Translations under genes and position numbers: made by a program | Shown: one piece after another, positions 9,253 to 17,585 of the stretch | How positions within the stretch are numbered: position 1 is the stretch's first letter | How the letters are laid out: each line of letters begins with the position of its first letter | Notes under the pieces: generated by a model | Told to the model about the DNA's origin: nothing | The model's input: only the letters and a program-made list of their open reading frames with translations | Databases searched by the model: none | Source: JBGTCY01 sp041748615 | GTDB taxonomy: Bacteria; Bacteroidota; Bacteroidia; Chitinophagales; CAIOSU01 | Reading direction: 5' to 3' | Assembly: GCA_041748615.1 (NCBI GenBank) | Contig: JBGTCY010000153.1 | Location: 1-46,724 of the forward strand | Length of the DNA: 46,724 nucleotides

Positions 9253-10413
9253 TCAGGTGAAGTGTTTTAACATAATAATTTCCTTGTCTTTAAGAAACCG
9301 CCATTTGCCGCGCGGCAGGTCTTTTTTGGTAAGACCGGCAAAATACATCCTGTCCAACTGTTCGACCTGGTATCCTAAATGTTCGAAAATTCTTCTGACA
9401 ACTTTATTCCATCCGATATGGATTTCAATGCCGATTTTGCTTTTATCCCGCGGGTCTGTGTAAGCGATTCCATCTACCAGCGCGATGCCTTCTTCCAATT
9501 TAATTCCTTCCGCGATTTTTTGCATGTCATCTTTCGTCAGCGGTTTATCCAGCGATGCCTGGTAAACTTTTTTCGCTTTGTGGCTGGGGTGCGTGAGTTT
9601 TTGAGCCAACTCGCCATCATTGGTTAACACCAACAGACCAGTCGTTTTTCTGTCGAGCCTGCCCACCGGGTAAATACGCATTTCGGTCGCGCCCTTAATC
9701 AGTTCCATCACGGTTTTCCTGCCGCGCTCATCTTCAGTGGTGGTGATGTAGTCTTTGGGTTTGTTCATCAGGATATAGACCTTTTTTTCAGGTCTCACCG
9801 CTTTATCCTTGAATTTTACAACATCACTTTCCTTCACTTTGTAACCCATCTCGCGCACAACTTCTCCATTCACCGTTACCGCGCCTTGCTTAATCAACTC
9901 ATCCGCTTCTCTGCGGGATGCCACGCCCGCATGAGCCAGATATTTATTCAGTCTGAAATTGGAAAAATCCGTTTTATCGGTTTTAATCGTATGCTTGTCC
10001 GTTTTCGACTTTGAAAATTTCTTTTTGGGTCTTCTGGTATCTGAAACCCGTTTGTATTTAGGCGAAGGAGATTCATGGCGCGTGAATTTTTCAGACTCAT
10101 AATAATCTCCTTTGGGTTTTCTTTCCGGACGGGGTGAGGCTGATTTTTCAGACCGATGAACTTTTCGCTTATCGGAATTTAGAGCGGATGAACGTCTGTA
10201 TGGTTTATCCGGGCTTGTTTGCTTTTTGTATTTAGACGAAGAGGATTCGTGGCGTGAGATTTTTTCAGACTCATCATAATCGCCCTTCGATTTTTTGGAC
10301 GAATAGGATGAAGTGGATTTTTTATCCCGTTGCTCTTTTCGTTTGTCGGGTTCTGGGGAGGATGAACGCCTGCTCGGCTTCTCCGGGTTGAATTTTTTTC
10401 TTGGATTTGGCAT
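9253..10413 (-). CDS. RsuA/RluB-family rRNA pseudouridine synthase with repetitive basic N-terminus
   Basis: Converts specific rRNA uridines to pseudouridine. From about residue 150 an S4 RNA-binding domain is visible (FRLNKYLAHAGVASRREADEL, VNGEVV). The catalytic domain follows, with MNKPKDYITTT, the active-site motif IYPVGRLDRKTTGLLVLTNDG, and the C-terminal VRRIFEHLGY segment. The first 130 residues are low-complexity Ser, Lys, Arg, Asp and Tyr, containing a 58-residue duplication. Basic tails on this family are common in Bacteroidota and may aid RNA binding. A TATCTTTG box (10418-10425) sits only 5 bases before the ATG, so the message may be nearly leaderless or start lower down. Confidence 0.92.
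   Translation of the reverse strand: MPNPRKKFNPEKPSRRSSSPEPDKRKEQRDKKSTSSYSSKKSKGDYDESEKISRHESSSSKYKKQTSPDKPYRRSSALNSDKRKVHRSEKSASPRPERKPKGDYYESEKFTRHESPSPKYKRVSDTRRPKKKFSKSKTDKHTIKTDKTDFSNFRLNKYLAHAGVASRREADELIKQGAVTVNGEVVREMGYKVKESDVVKFKDKAVRPEKKVYILMNKPKDYITTTEDERGRKTVMELIKGATEMRIYPVGRLDRKTTGLLVLTNDGELAQKLTHPSHKAKKVYQASLDKPLTKDDMQKIAEGIKLEEGIALVDGIAYTDPRDKSKIGIEIHIGWNKVVRRIFEHLGYQVEQLDRMYFAGLTKKDLPRGKWRFLKDKEIIMLKHFT
10036..10383 (-). repeat. Intragenic tandem duplication (58 codons x 2)
   Basis: Residues 11-68 and 69-126 of the pseudouridine synthase align without gaps at a 174-bp period. Shared landmarks are KPxRRSS, DKRK, KGDYxESEK, RHES and SKYK/PKYK. The two copies differ at many codons, so the duplication is not recent. 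Confidence 0.8.
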
Positions 10414-10633
10414 ACCGCAAAGATAGAGATAGACCGTTCATTTTGTAATCTTTAAAATTTGGATTATGGATGATTGCAGGTAATTCTTTCTGACGAGGGA
10501 CAGGGGGACGAGGACAAGAAACGATAACCAGGATTTAGCTAAATATTGTTTTCTCGAAAATGAAATATTTCCTCCTCAATTCATCTAATATCTAAAGTCT
10601 AAAATCTTCTTATTTTGAAAACTTCACTTTGAT

Positions 10634-11413
10634 TCAAAAGTGTTCGGTTTCTTTTTCAGCTACTACCGACTTGATGGCGCGGGTTCTTTCCTCGATGATA
10701 TTTTCTTTCAGGGATTCATCCGTTTCCTGAGAAGCGTCTTCATGAGTGATGTTGTTCTCATCAGAAAATTCTTGTTCGCTGGTATTTTCCGTTTCAGGAT
10801 TTTCGTCTGAAATATTTTCCTGCACATCATTTTCGGAAGGTGTCAGTTCTTCCAATTCAGGCGCTTCACCGATTTCATTCGCGTGGGTCGCCTCAATTTC
10901 TTTCAACTTAGGCAGGTCAGCAGGAGAGTTGATGCCGAAGTAATCCATAAACTGTTCGCTGGTGGCGTAAGTGAGCGGATGTCCCGGACCGCTGGCGCGA
11001 CCGGCAATTGCAATCAGTTCTTTTTCCAAAAGTTTCTGGACGGTATAATCGCAATTAACGCCTCTGATTTGTTCAATCTCCGCTTTGGTAATCGGCTGTT
11101 TGTAAGCAATGATGGAAAGCGTTTCAAGGGCAGCGCGGGTCAGGCGTTTTTTCGCTTTTTGGTTCAAAAAAGTATTGACCAGCGGGGCAAAATCCTTCTT
11201 GGTCATAAACTGAAATCCACCTCCGGCTTGAACAAGCTGGAAAGAAAAAGAATCAGCAGCAAATTTTTCAGTGATTGCCTGAGTGGCATTCTCAAATTCT
11301 TCATCGCTCACTTCCCATTCAAATGTGGCTTTCAGCGCTTCAAGGATTTCCTTTTTTGTAACAGGTTTCTCACTCGCGAAAATCAGGGCTTCAATATGTT
11401 GTTCCAACAGCAT
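10634..11413 (-). CDS. scpB: Segregation and condensation protein B
   Basis: Kleisin-associated winged-helix subunit of the SMC-ScpAB condensin, acting in chromosome segregation. The start at 11413 gives MLLEQHIEALIFASEKPVTK, the family N-terminus; the frame extends to 11596 but the extra 61 residues are unlike the family. Winged-helix text includes ALETLSIIAYKQPITKAEIEQIRGVNCDYTVQKLLEKELI and GRASGPGHPLTYATS, followed by FMDYFGINSPADLPKL. The last 75 residues are strongly acidic (Glu, Asn, Ser and Thr), longer than in many ScpB proteins. No scpA or smc is nearby. TATCTTTA at about 11438-11445 may be its promoter box. Confidence 0.94.
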   Translation of the reverse strand: MLLEQHIEALIFASEKPVTKKEILEALKATFEWEVSDEEFENATQAITEKFAADSFSFQLVQAGGGFQFMTKKDFAPLVNTFLNQKAKKRLTRAALETLSIIAYKQPITKAEIEQIRGVNCDYTVQKLLEKELIAIAGRASGPGHPLTYATSEQFMDYFGINSPADLPKLKEIEATHANEIGEAPELEELTPSENDVQENISDENPETENTSEQEFSDENNITHEDASQETDESLKENIIEERTRAIKSVVAEKETEHF

Positions 11414-11570
11414 GACAATTATTTTTTTTATAGCGGGGTAAAGATATAGAAGTGTTGTTCTAACGTCAAAATTTCGTTTTCCAATGCGAAGCGGAAATGT
11501 GGATAAGTTGAGAGAATGAAGATTATTCAGGACACTATCATCCTGAAAAATTAGCGCGACAAATGAATCC

Positions 11571-13145
11571 TCACTCCTCCCTGAACAATTTCCCAAATGC
11601 GTTTTTGCCGGTGGCAGGGTGCTTCACGGAATAGAGATAAGTTCCTGTGGGGACGAATGCAATGCTGATAACGGTAGTTCGCGCGCTCACTTCTTTTTCA
11701 AGCAACAATTTACCGCCTAAATCGAACAATGAAAACAGGTGAGGTTCGTGACTTTCCACCTCAATGGTAATCATTCCGGTAGTCGGATTCGGGAACAAAC
11801 GGGCATTCAGCGATTGAATGCCGAAAATACCCACCGGCTCACCACCCACTGAATCACATTCCGTAATCACGCAACCCACATTGTCAGTAATGGTCACGCA
11901 GTAAGCGCCTTTCGTGAGTCCTGTGATGGAGTTTGTTGTAGTGTTATTACTCCATAAATAAGTGTATGGCGCAGCGCCACCAAAAGCGGACGCGCTCATG
12001 CTTCCATCATTGGCATTTGCATTGGAAGCATCCACCACCGTGAGCGACAGACCGAAGCCGAAACAGTCAGGCTCGCCAACGGTGCCGCATTCGATATCAA
12101 CACAACCGGCATTATCGGTAACGGTCACGCAATAATTATCCGCGCTCAAGCCGGTAACGGTTTGCGTGGTCGCGCCTCCATCCCAGAGATAGCTATAGGG
12201 AGCGGTGCCGCCAGCCGGAGTTGCCGTTACACTGCCATTTGAGCCGCCAACCGTGGTGGCATCGTTTGCTGAAACACTCACATTGAATCCCGCGCAGGAA
12301 GGGTCGGAAACCACTGCACATGCGCTGACGGTGCATCCGTTATCATCGGTTACTGTAACACAGTATGAGCCTGCTGTCAGATTATTAATCCCAGCGGTGG
12401 TTTCAGAATTACTCCATGAATAGCTGTAGGGTGATTTACCACCGGTGACATTAGCGGTAGCAGCGCCATCATTTGCGCCTAAAGCGGATGCATCGGTAGC
12501 GCTCACAGAAACAGAAAAACCGGTGCAGTCCACAAATTCAAGGTCGTCAACAATCAATACACTGCCTAATTTGATAGCGCTGGTATTAGTGGACACCAAT
12601 AAAATCCGGGCGGAATCAGGAGCGTTTGAACCGGTATAAGTGATGGGAATCATGAACCTGGTAAAACTTGACACTGTATTGGTGGTTGTGAAAGTACCTT
12701 CACCAATTTCTTCCAAAACACCTGCGTTCCTTTTCCACAGCGTAACGGTCACCTCGCAGTTGTCGCCCGATGCAGGGGAATATTTGAACCACCCTTTCAG
12801 ATGCGTTGGGCGCTGCGTATAGGGAAAGCCGCCTTCAAGCGCCTGTGTGTTCGTGTTGATTGTGCCGGTTACGGTAATCCCAGGGGCTTCGCCAAGTCCG
12901 ACCACGGATTTTGAAGTCAGTTTCATGGAATAGCTTCCGCTGTAGGCATCAACTCCCGAACCTCTTTCGCAGGTAAGCACCCCTATTCCACCAAGCCAGG
13001 TTGAACTGTTCAGATTCCCCCATCCGACAGGATTTTGATAGGAAGGGAACCCTTGCGATGTCCAGCTTTCAAATCCGGGATTTGGGATTTGACTGAAAAG
13101 AGAAAGTGAACAAAACATCATGAGAAAAAAAGAAGGATATTTCAT
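11571..13145 (-). CDS. T9SS-secreted protein with three SprB-type repeats
   Basis: 524-residue secreted protein. Signal peptide 1-19 (cut after LFSQ). Residues 20-205 form a beta-rich domain beginning NPGFESWTSQGFPSY, resembling the PCMD-type domains of Bacteroidota surface proteins. Three repeats begin at Cys207, Cys284 and Cys361 with an exact 77-residue period, each holding an ANDG/GSNG motif, a GG(K/T/A)xPYxYxW motif and YCVT(V/I)TDxxGC; these match SprB repeats. The C-terminus (NARLFPNPTTGMITIEV to GTYLYSV) is a type A T9SS sorting domain. It is likely cell-surface attached or released; its ligand cannot be told. Divergent from the next gene across 98 bases. Confidence 0.85.
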   Translation of the reverse strand: MKYPSFFLMMFCSLSLFSQIPNPGFESWTSQGFPSYQNPVGWGNLNSSTWLGGIGVLTCERGSGVDAYSGSYSMKLTSKSVVGLGEAPGITVTGTINTNTQALEGGFPYTQRPTHLKGWFKYSPASGDNCEVTVTLWKRNAGVLEEIGEGTFTTTNTVSSFTRFMIPITYTGSNAPDSARILLVSTNTSAIKLGSVLIVDDLEFVDCTGFSVSVSATDASALGANDGAATANVTGGKSPYSYSWSNSETTAGINNLTAGSYCVTVTDDNGCTVSACAVVSDPSCAGFNVSVSANDATTVGGSNGSVTATPAGGTAPYSYLWDGGATTQTVTGLSADNYCVTVTDNAGCVDIECGTVGEPDCFGFGLSLTVVDASNANANDGSMSASAFGGAAPYTYLWSNNTTTNSITGLTKGAYCVTITDNVGCVITECDSVGGEPVGIFGIQSLNARLFPNPTTGMITIEVESHEPHLFSLFDLGGKLLLEKEVSARTTVISIAFVPTGTYLYSVKHPATGKNAFGKLFREE

Positions 13146-13189
13146 ATTGAGTACAATGTTTTTGTTTTAATGTTTGAAACATAGAAGGT

Positions 13190-13197
13190 CAAAAGTA
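13190..13197 (-). promoter_or_regulatory. TAnnTTTG box for the SprB-repeat protein
   Basis: On the minus strand this reads TACTTTTG, matching the Bacteroidetes -7 consensus TAnnTTTG. A TTG lies about 22 bases upstream. The ATG is 45 bases downstream. It abuts the opposite-strand box at 13199-13206. Confidence 0.45.
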
Positions 13198-13198
13198 G

Positions 13199-13206
13199 CT
13201 ATTTTT
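13199..13206 (+). promoter_or_regulatory. TAnnTTTG box for the PHM-like protein
   Basis: Reads TATTTTTG on the plus strand, 37 bases before the ATG at 13244, with TTTG 22 bases upstream. The back-to-back arrangement with the minus-strand box suggests mutually exclusive or co-regulated divergent promoters. Confidence 0.45.
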
Positions 13207-13243
13207 GAATCTTTCCGAACAATGATTCATTTATATTTTAAAC

Positions 13244-14917
13244 ATGAAAAAACATTCTTTATTTTTAATGGCATTTGTGCTGTTCTCATTCACTGCACAG
13301 TCACAAAACACCTTTGACTATATCTATTCCGTTTTGCAATCCAATTGTGCCACGACTTGTCACAACTACGGCAGCCCTGACGGAAATCTGCGGTTTGATA
13401 TTCCGAAAGAGGATTTAATTTCTGACCTGGTAAATGTTATTCCTGATAATGCCGCGGCTTCAGCAGCCGGTATCAAACGTGTGTTTCCGGGTGATGCCCG
13501 CAGGAGTCTGCTGTTCAGAAAAGTCAACCATGGCTTGGATGCCAATCTTGTATTGACACAGGATGAGGGCGACCCGATGCCACTGTACGCTTCGCCTCTG
13601 TCTGAACTCGACCGTGAAATGATTCGCCAGTGGATTATCTTCGGAGCGGAAGACACGCTCTATGCTTATGCTGATACTCAGGTGATTCGCAGTTTTTACG
13701 ATGGATTTGCCGAGCCGCGTCCCATTCCGATTCCCATTCCGGACCCCTCTGAAGGTTATCAACTCTACTACGGACCGATTTTTCTTACGCCCAATGACGA
13801 GGTGGAGTTTGACAGTAAATTCCCCATGTTTAATCCGGACGATGTGGAGGTGCATAAGATGAGAGTAGATATGAATAATGAGTCACACCACCTTGCCATT
13901 TATAAATACCACCCCGGGAAAGATACCACCAATACACCCGGACTCAACCAGGTGAACAGCATCATTGATGCGGCTGACTTGTTTTTTATTGCAGACGTTG
14001 TTGCTCAATGGCCTAATTCATTGGAAATCGAATTGCCGGAAGGAACAGCCCTGATGTGGGAAGCTAATACTGTTTTGAACATGAGCTACCATATCCTGAA
14101 TATGAAAAGTAAAATTATGGCGGCAGAGGTGTATATGAATATCTATACGCGACCGCAGCAACCGGAAACACTGCCAATGGAATCATACCCCGTTCGATAT
14201 GACGGTCATCAGCGCTATCAGGGTGGGTGGGATGTTTTTAATCTTATTCTTTATCCAACCGGAGAAGACACAACCTTAGTGATTAATCAATGGGACACGG
14301 ACTCCACGTTTTACTGGAACATCTGGAGCATGCAGGCACATCAGCATCAGATAGGAACAGACTTTAACGTGTTTTTAAGAAACCCTGACGGTACAAAAGG
14401 CGAGCATGTTTACATCGGAAAATCCAATGCTGACCATACTGTTCAAACCGGTTTTTATGATTGGGAACATCCACCCCTGCGCTATTTCAATCCCCTTTTG
14501 CCTGTGGACATGACTTTAGGGTTGATACATGAAGCAACATTCAACAACAACACGGGTGACACGGTGGGCTTTGGACTTAAAACTACGGATGAAATGTTTG
14601 TCACCTACATCTTTTTTGTGAAAACGGAACAGCCGCTCGGCATTCTTCCCGGAAAAGTGTTTAATGAAGCGCATGTGAAAATTTATCCGAACCCCTCAAA
14701 TCACACCGCGTTCATCCATATCGGTCCGGATGTGCTATTGAAAAATGCGGATTTCAGAATTTTCAACCTCATGGGACAGGAAGTGATGAGCGTGCATGAT
14801 TTAAAAGACAGAAGGCTGAGTCTGAATGTAGCCGTACTTTCCCCCGGAACATATTTTTATCGCTTGGTAAATGACGGTTCAGTTGCCGCAGCGGGAAAAA
14901 TTTTGGTGCAGCATTGA
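13244..14917 (+). CDS. Secreted PHM-like copper monooxygenase with heme-c-like N-terminus and T9SS tail
   Basis: 557 residues. Signal peptide about 1-20. Residues 25-140 resemble a small cytochrome c: Cys35-x3-Cys39-His40 (CATTCH) and a possible distal ligand in GDPMPL (Met112). Residues about 175-460 show the ligand pattern of copper type II ascorbate-dependent monooxygenases (peptidylglycine hydroxylating family): His215-His216, His283 (MSYHILN), His366-x-His368 (MQAHQHQIG) and Met451 in TTDEMF. The C-terminus (VKIYPNPSNHTAFIHI to GTYFYRL) is a T9SS sorting domain. The likely role is an extracellular oxidation with heme as electron relay; the substrate is unknown. The CX3CH spacing, rather than CXXCH, makes covalent heme attachment less certain. 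Confidence 0.75.
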   Translation: MKKHSLFLMAFVLFSFTAQSQNTFDYIYSVLQSNCATTCHNYGSPDGNLRFDIPKEDLISDLVNVIPDNAAASAAGIKRVFPGDARRSLLFRKVNHGLDANLVLTQDEGDPMPLYASPLSELDREMIRQWIIFGAEDTLYAYADTQVIRSFYDGFAEPRPIPIPIPDPSEGYQLYYGPIFLTPNDEVEFDSKFPMFNPDDVEVHKMRVDMNNESHHLAIYKYHPGKDTTNTPGLNQVNSIIDAADLFFIADVVAQWPNSLEIELPEGTALMWEANTVLNMSYHILNMKSKIMAAEVYMNIYTRPQQPETLPMESYPVRYDGHQRYQGGWDVFNLILYPTGEDTTLVINQWDTDSTFYWNIWSMQAHQHQIGTDFNVFLRNPDGTKGEHVYIGKSNADHTVQTGFYDWEHPPLRYFNPLLPVDMTLGLIHEATFNNNTGDTVGFGLKTTDEMFVTYIFFVKTEQPLGILPGKVFNEAHVKIYPNPSNHTAFIHIGPDVLLKNADFRIFNLMGQEVMSVHDLKDRRLSLNVAVLSPGTYFYRLVNDGSVAAAGKILVQH

Positions 14918-14937
14918 GGGTAAGATTTTGAGCGCGT

Positions 14938-14989
14938 AAAAAATGCAGGAGTATTTCTTGTTTAGAAATGTTCCTGCATTTCTTTTTTA
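14938..14989 (+). terminator. Rho-independent terminator after PHM-like gene
   Basis: AAATGCAGGA (14941-14950) pairs with TCCTGCATTT (14972-14981), with an inner ATTTC/GAAAT stem, followed by TCTTTTTTAT. It lies 20 bases after the stop and is also preceded by an A-tract, so it could act in both directions. Confidence 0.8.
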
Positions 14990-15154
14990 TCAATCGCCTG
15001 TTACAGCCGTTGCCGGTCTAATCTTTTTCTGCGGACGAATGACATCACCAGTTTACGCGAGAGTTCTACAATGGCTTTGAGTACGGATGCGCTCTTGCGG
15101 GTTGAGATACGCAGAAGTCTTTTGACTTCCGTGTGATGTGCAGACCCAAGTTCA

Positions 15155-15490
15155 TCAACGGGATATTTCAACCAAATCATTTTCTTTAAGAAATTCCAAT
15201 GCGGCAGGCAAATCTGTTTTTAAGATTTCTTTCATTTCGTTGTTGGAGCAATTCCCGAATGTAATCCATATAATTTTGGGCGGGGACTTTAAGCGGTTCA
15301 ATAAGACCCGGAAGTCGTCATCTTTAGTAAGGATAATTACTTCCCCTTTTTGTCTGGCAGCATTAAAAATGTCAATATCGCTTGCGTCACGCAATTTTAT
15401 TTCACGAACGGCAATACACGGAATTGAAAATTCATTTTGAATCCATCGGGCTATGAGTGGCGAGATGTGCGCATCCAACCAAATTTCCAT
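15155..15490 (-). CDS. DUF5615 family PIN-like toxin
   Basis: 111-residue protein of the DUF5615 PIN-like family, presumed ribonuclease toxins. Seen: the N-terminal acidic residue in IWLDAHISP, then CIAVREIKLRDASDIDIFNAARQ, and the central VIILTKDDDF motif typical of the family, where the Asp run would coordinate metal. Its ATG overlaps the antitoxin stop by one base (TGATG), so translation is coupled. The pair lies next to a restriction cassette in an accessory region. The toxic activity is inferred from the family. Confidence 0.85.
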   Translation of the reverse strand: MEIWLDAHISPLIARWIQNEFSIPCIAVREIKLRDASDIDIFNAARQKGEVIILTKDDDFRVLLNRLKSPPKIIWITFGNCSNNEMKEILKTDLPAALEFLKENDLVEISR

Positions 15491-15717
15491 CAGGCAGCTT
15501 TTAAGAAAGGATAGTCGGCTCTGTTTGCCGCAAAAATGAGGCAGGCTTTAATATCATCAACTTCCAAATCCGGATGTTCTTCCAAAATTTGGATTTGTGT
15601 CATCCCCGATGCGAGCAGTTCAAGTACATCCGCAACTCGAATGCGCATTCCTCTTACGCAGGGCTTGCCGCCAAATTTATCAGGTTCGGAAGTAATTCTT
15701 GAAAGCAGTTGATTCAT
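15490..15717 (-). CDS. DUF433 family antitoxin
   Basis: 75 residues of the DUF433 family: ITSEPDKFGGKPCVRGMRIRVADVLELLASGMTxxQILEEHPDL (x marks skipped residues) and then DDIKACLIFAA. This is a small helix-turn-helix domain that pairs with DUF5615/PIN toxins and probably represses its own operon. The order antitoxin then toxin, with a one-base overlap, is standard. Between 15718 and 16083 I see no gene other than the hairpin listed separately. Confidence 0.85.
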   Translation of the reverse strand: MNQLLSRITSEPDKFGGKPCVRGMRIRVADVLELLASGMTQIQILEEHPDLEVDDIKACLIFAANRADYPFLKAA

Positions 15718-15994
15718 GTAACAAACTTAAATAAATCCGACTAAATCGCATCGTAAGCCAATTTCATCAGTGCTTATTCGCTTTGGTGGTTCTAACCTAT
15801 TTACTTTAGCGAAGCTGACAAAATACAATTAGCAGTTGTACCGGAAATTATATTTATGGCTCATAAGGGTAATTTTAAGAATAAAGGTAAGATGAGATGG
15901 CCTGTCAAGCGATCGGACCCGCTAAAGCGAGGCAAGCTGCTCAAGGAAGAAAGGAGCGGACACTTGCGCCAGACACGGGGGAGAACCAAACTTT

Positions 15995-16058
15995 GATTAA
16001 CCACAAATGTGTCTGCGGAGCACGGAACCGCCACTTTTGCAAAACGCCTGTTATCGGG
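15995..16058. repeat. attC-like hairpin at the end of the Mrr cassette
   Basis: The sequence folds on itself. GATTAAC (15995-16001) faces GTTATC (16050-16055). CAAATGTG (16004-16011) pairs with CACTTTTG (16032-16039) with one mismatch. GCGG (16015-16018) pairs with CCGC (16028-16031) around a 9-base loop, leaving three unpaired bases (16012-16014). The shape and extrahelical bases recall integron attC sites, but the ends do not match the RYYYAAC/GTTRRRY consensus exactly. It lies 26 bases beyond the mrr stop. Confidence 0.35.
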
Positions 16059-16083
16059 TCGACCTTCTTGTCGTCCGTATATT

Positions 16084-17001
16084 TTATTCTTCACCAAAGT
16101 AGTCGCTGTCAATTTTTTTAAGTTCATAAGTCTGTTGTGTCATGCAACCAAGATTGTAGTCAATCATTAGTTGAGCCAACTGTTCACCGTCAATAAGTAC
16201 AATTTTTGTTTCATTTCTCGGTGTGTATTCCAATGCTTCTTTAGTAAAATTTGATGTCGTGATAAAAATTCCTTTTTTAGCTCCTTGTCCGGCAAGTGCA
16301 CCAACAAATTTTTGAAGTTCTGGTCGTCCAACAACATTTCCTGGTCTCCAACGCTTGGCTTGAATGTATATAATGTCAAGTCCAAGTTTATCTTCTTTTA
16401 TTGTTCCATCAATTCCTTCGTCACCGCTTTTACCCATTGCTTTTCCTGCATCTTTAATTGAGCCACCATAACCCATTTTTACTAAAAGCTCAACTACAAG
16501 TCTCTCGAAAAATGAAGGTGATAATTCAACAACTTTGTTTAGAAGTTCTGATGCTAAAGATTTTCTGATTCTTTGATATGCTTTGTCTAAATTCTCTTCG
16601 GGTGTTTGTTCGTTCGTTTCTATTATTGTGATTTCATCATCTTCACTATCATTGTTTTTAGATGCGTTTTGAAATTCTAAAAATGCAGGAAATTGTCGTA
16701 AATATTTTGCGTCAACTCGGTCTGGATTTTTTGCCAAAGTCTGTCTGCCAATATCTGTAATTACAAATGTTGCACGTTTGGGAGAGTCAAGCAGTCCTGC
16801 TTTTTTTAAATATGTTTTAGCCCAACCAACTCTATTGTCAAAAATTGCTTGGTTTCCACTTGCTAAAAGCTCCTTTCTTTCTTCGTCTGTTACTTGAAAT
16901 TCTACTGCCAAACTTTCAATTAAGTCTCTGTATTTGTGTTCCTGTCCGTCCGAAACAAGTTTGAGTAAAGGAAGCATTAAGGATTGGTAGTCTGGTATCA
17001 T
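16084..17001 (-). CDS. Mrr-type restriction endonuclease
   Basis: Type IV-like restriction enzyme, expected to cut modified DNA. The start at 17001 is fixed by an ATGA overlap with the upstream gene; the frame runs open to 17052. The 305-residue product has an N-terminal winged-helix Mrr_N-type domain (MIPDYQSLMLPLLKLVSDG, about 1-90) and a C-terminal Mrr catalytic domain: FFERLVVELLVKMGY, then SGDEGIDG with the first catalytic Asp near residue 198, and the QAK of the D-QxK nuclease motif near residues 214-216, then KKGIFITTSNFTKEA. Codon use is AT-rich compared with gatA and secA, consistent with transfer. Confidence 0.9.
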   Translation of the reverse strand: MIPDYQSLMLPLLKLVSDGQEHKYRDLIESLAVEFQVTDEERKELLASGNQAIFDNRVGWAKTYLKKAGLLDSPKRATFVITDIGRQTLAKNPDRVDAKYLRQFPAFLEFQNASKNNDSEDDEITIIETNEQTPEENLDKAYQRIRKSLASELLNKVVELSPSFFERLVVELLVKMGYGGSIKDAGKAMGKSGDEGIDGTIKEDKLGLDIIYIQAKRWRPGNVVGRPELQKFVGALAGQGAKKGIFITTSNFTKEALEYTPRNETKIVLIDGEQLAQLMIDYNLGCMTQQTYELKKIDSDYFGEE

Positions 17002-17540
17002 ATATTTTCTTTTATTGGTCTGTATGGAAATTCTTTTTGGCACTTTTCCCAAAATGTCTCACCATCTATTTCAATTAAATGTTCTTTGAAAAAATTAATT
17101 GTTTCTTCTTTCATAGTTTCTATTGACCCTAAAAACTTGTCATAAAAAACTAAATGTTGTTCGGTTGCCGAACGATTTTTGTTCATAGCAAAAAAAATGT
17201 CGCTTGGATGATAATGATAATTACAACCGCTTGTGCAATTGCCTATAAACTTCGGGTATCTTGTCAGGCTTTTGAATTTACTATAAAAAGGTTTGAAGTG
17301 TGAAAAGCAAACCATATCAGTCAGAATAGTCAAAAATAAAGCTACTCCGAAATATTCTCTACCTTCTTTGTCCAAAAAATTAAGATGGTCAAATGTTGGT
17401 GTTAGTCTTTCGTATTGAATTGAAAAGGTCTGTTTGTTTTGTGTGTCTTCGTGAAACATACTCGCATCAGGAATTGTCGAGAAGAATCGATTTATGTCGT
17501 CCCGAAATTTTGAATTGTAATATGTTTTGAAGTCTGTCAT
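16998..17540 (-). CDS. Unknown protein coupled to Mrr endonuclease
   Basis: I do not recognise this 180-residue protein. It has no signal peptide and no obvious membrane helix except a short hydrophobic run (YFGVALFLTILTDMVCF, about 63-79). A notable cluster is CTSGCNYHYHPSD near the middle, with two Cys and two His that could bind zinc. The rest is rich in Phe, Tyr and Lys. It is the first gene of a two-gene unit; its stop overlaps the mrr start by 4 bases, so it probably works with, or restrains, the nuclease. AT-rich composition matches mrr. Confidence 0.75.
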   Translation of the reverse strand: MTDFKTYYNSKFRDDINRFFSTIPDASMFHEDTQNKQTFSIQYERLTPTFDHLNFLDKEGREYFGVALFLTILTDMVCFSHFKPFYSKFKSLTRYPKFIGNCTSGCNYHYHPSDIFFAMNKNRSATEQHLVFYDKFLGSIETMKEETINFFKEHLIEIDGETFWEKCQKEFPYRPIKENI

Positions 17541-17585
17541 TTTGTTTCTGTGTCGTTATTTAAGCTGACCGCTAATTTGATTTTA

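Noticed and set aside
11414..11596. Longer start for scpB
   Set aside because: The extra 61 residues do not resemble ScpB, and MLLEQHIEALIFASE at 11413 is the family N-terminus.
15001..15180. 59-codon basic ORF overlapping the end of the DUF5615 toxin gene
   Set aside because: It starts inside the toxin gene in another frame and ends in a dispersed repeat; no recognisable motif. Kept only as a possibility.
15861..16127. 88-residue ORF in the gap beyond mrr
   Set aside because: It runs through the attC-like hairpin and into the mrr end out of frame; no motif.
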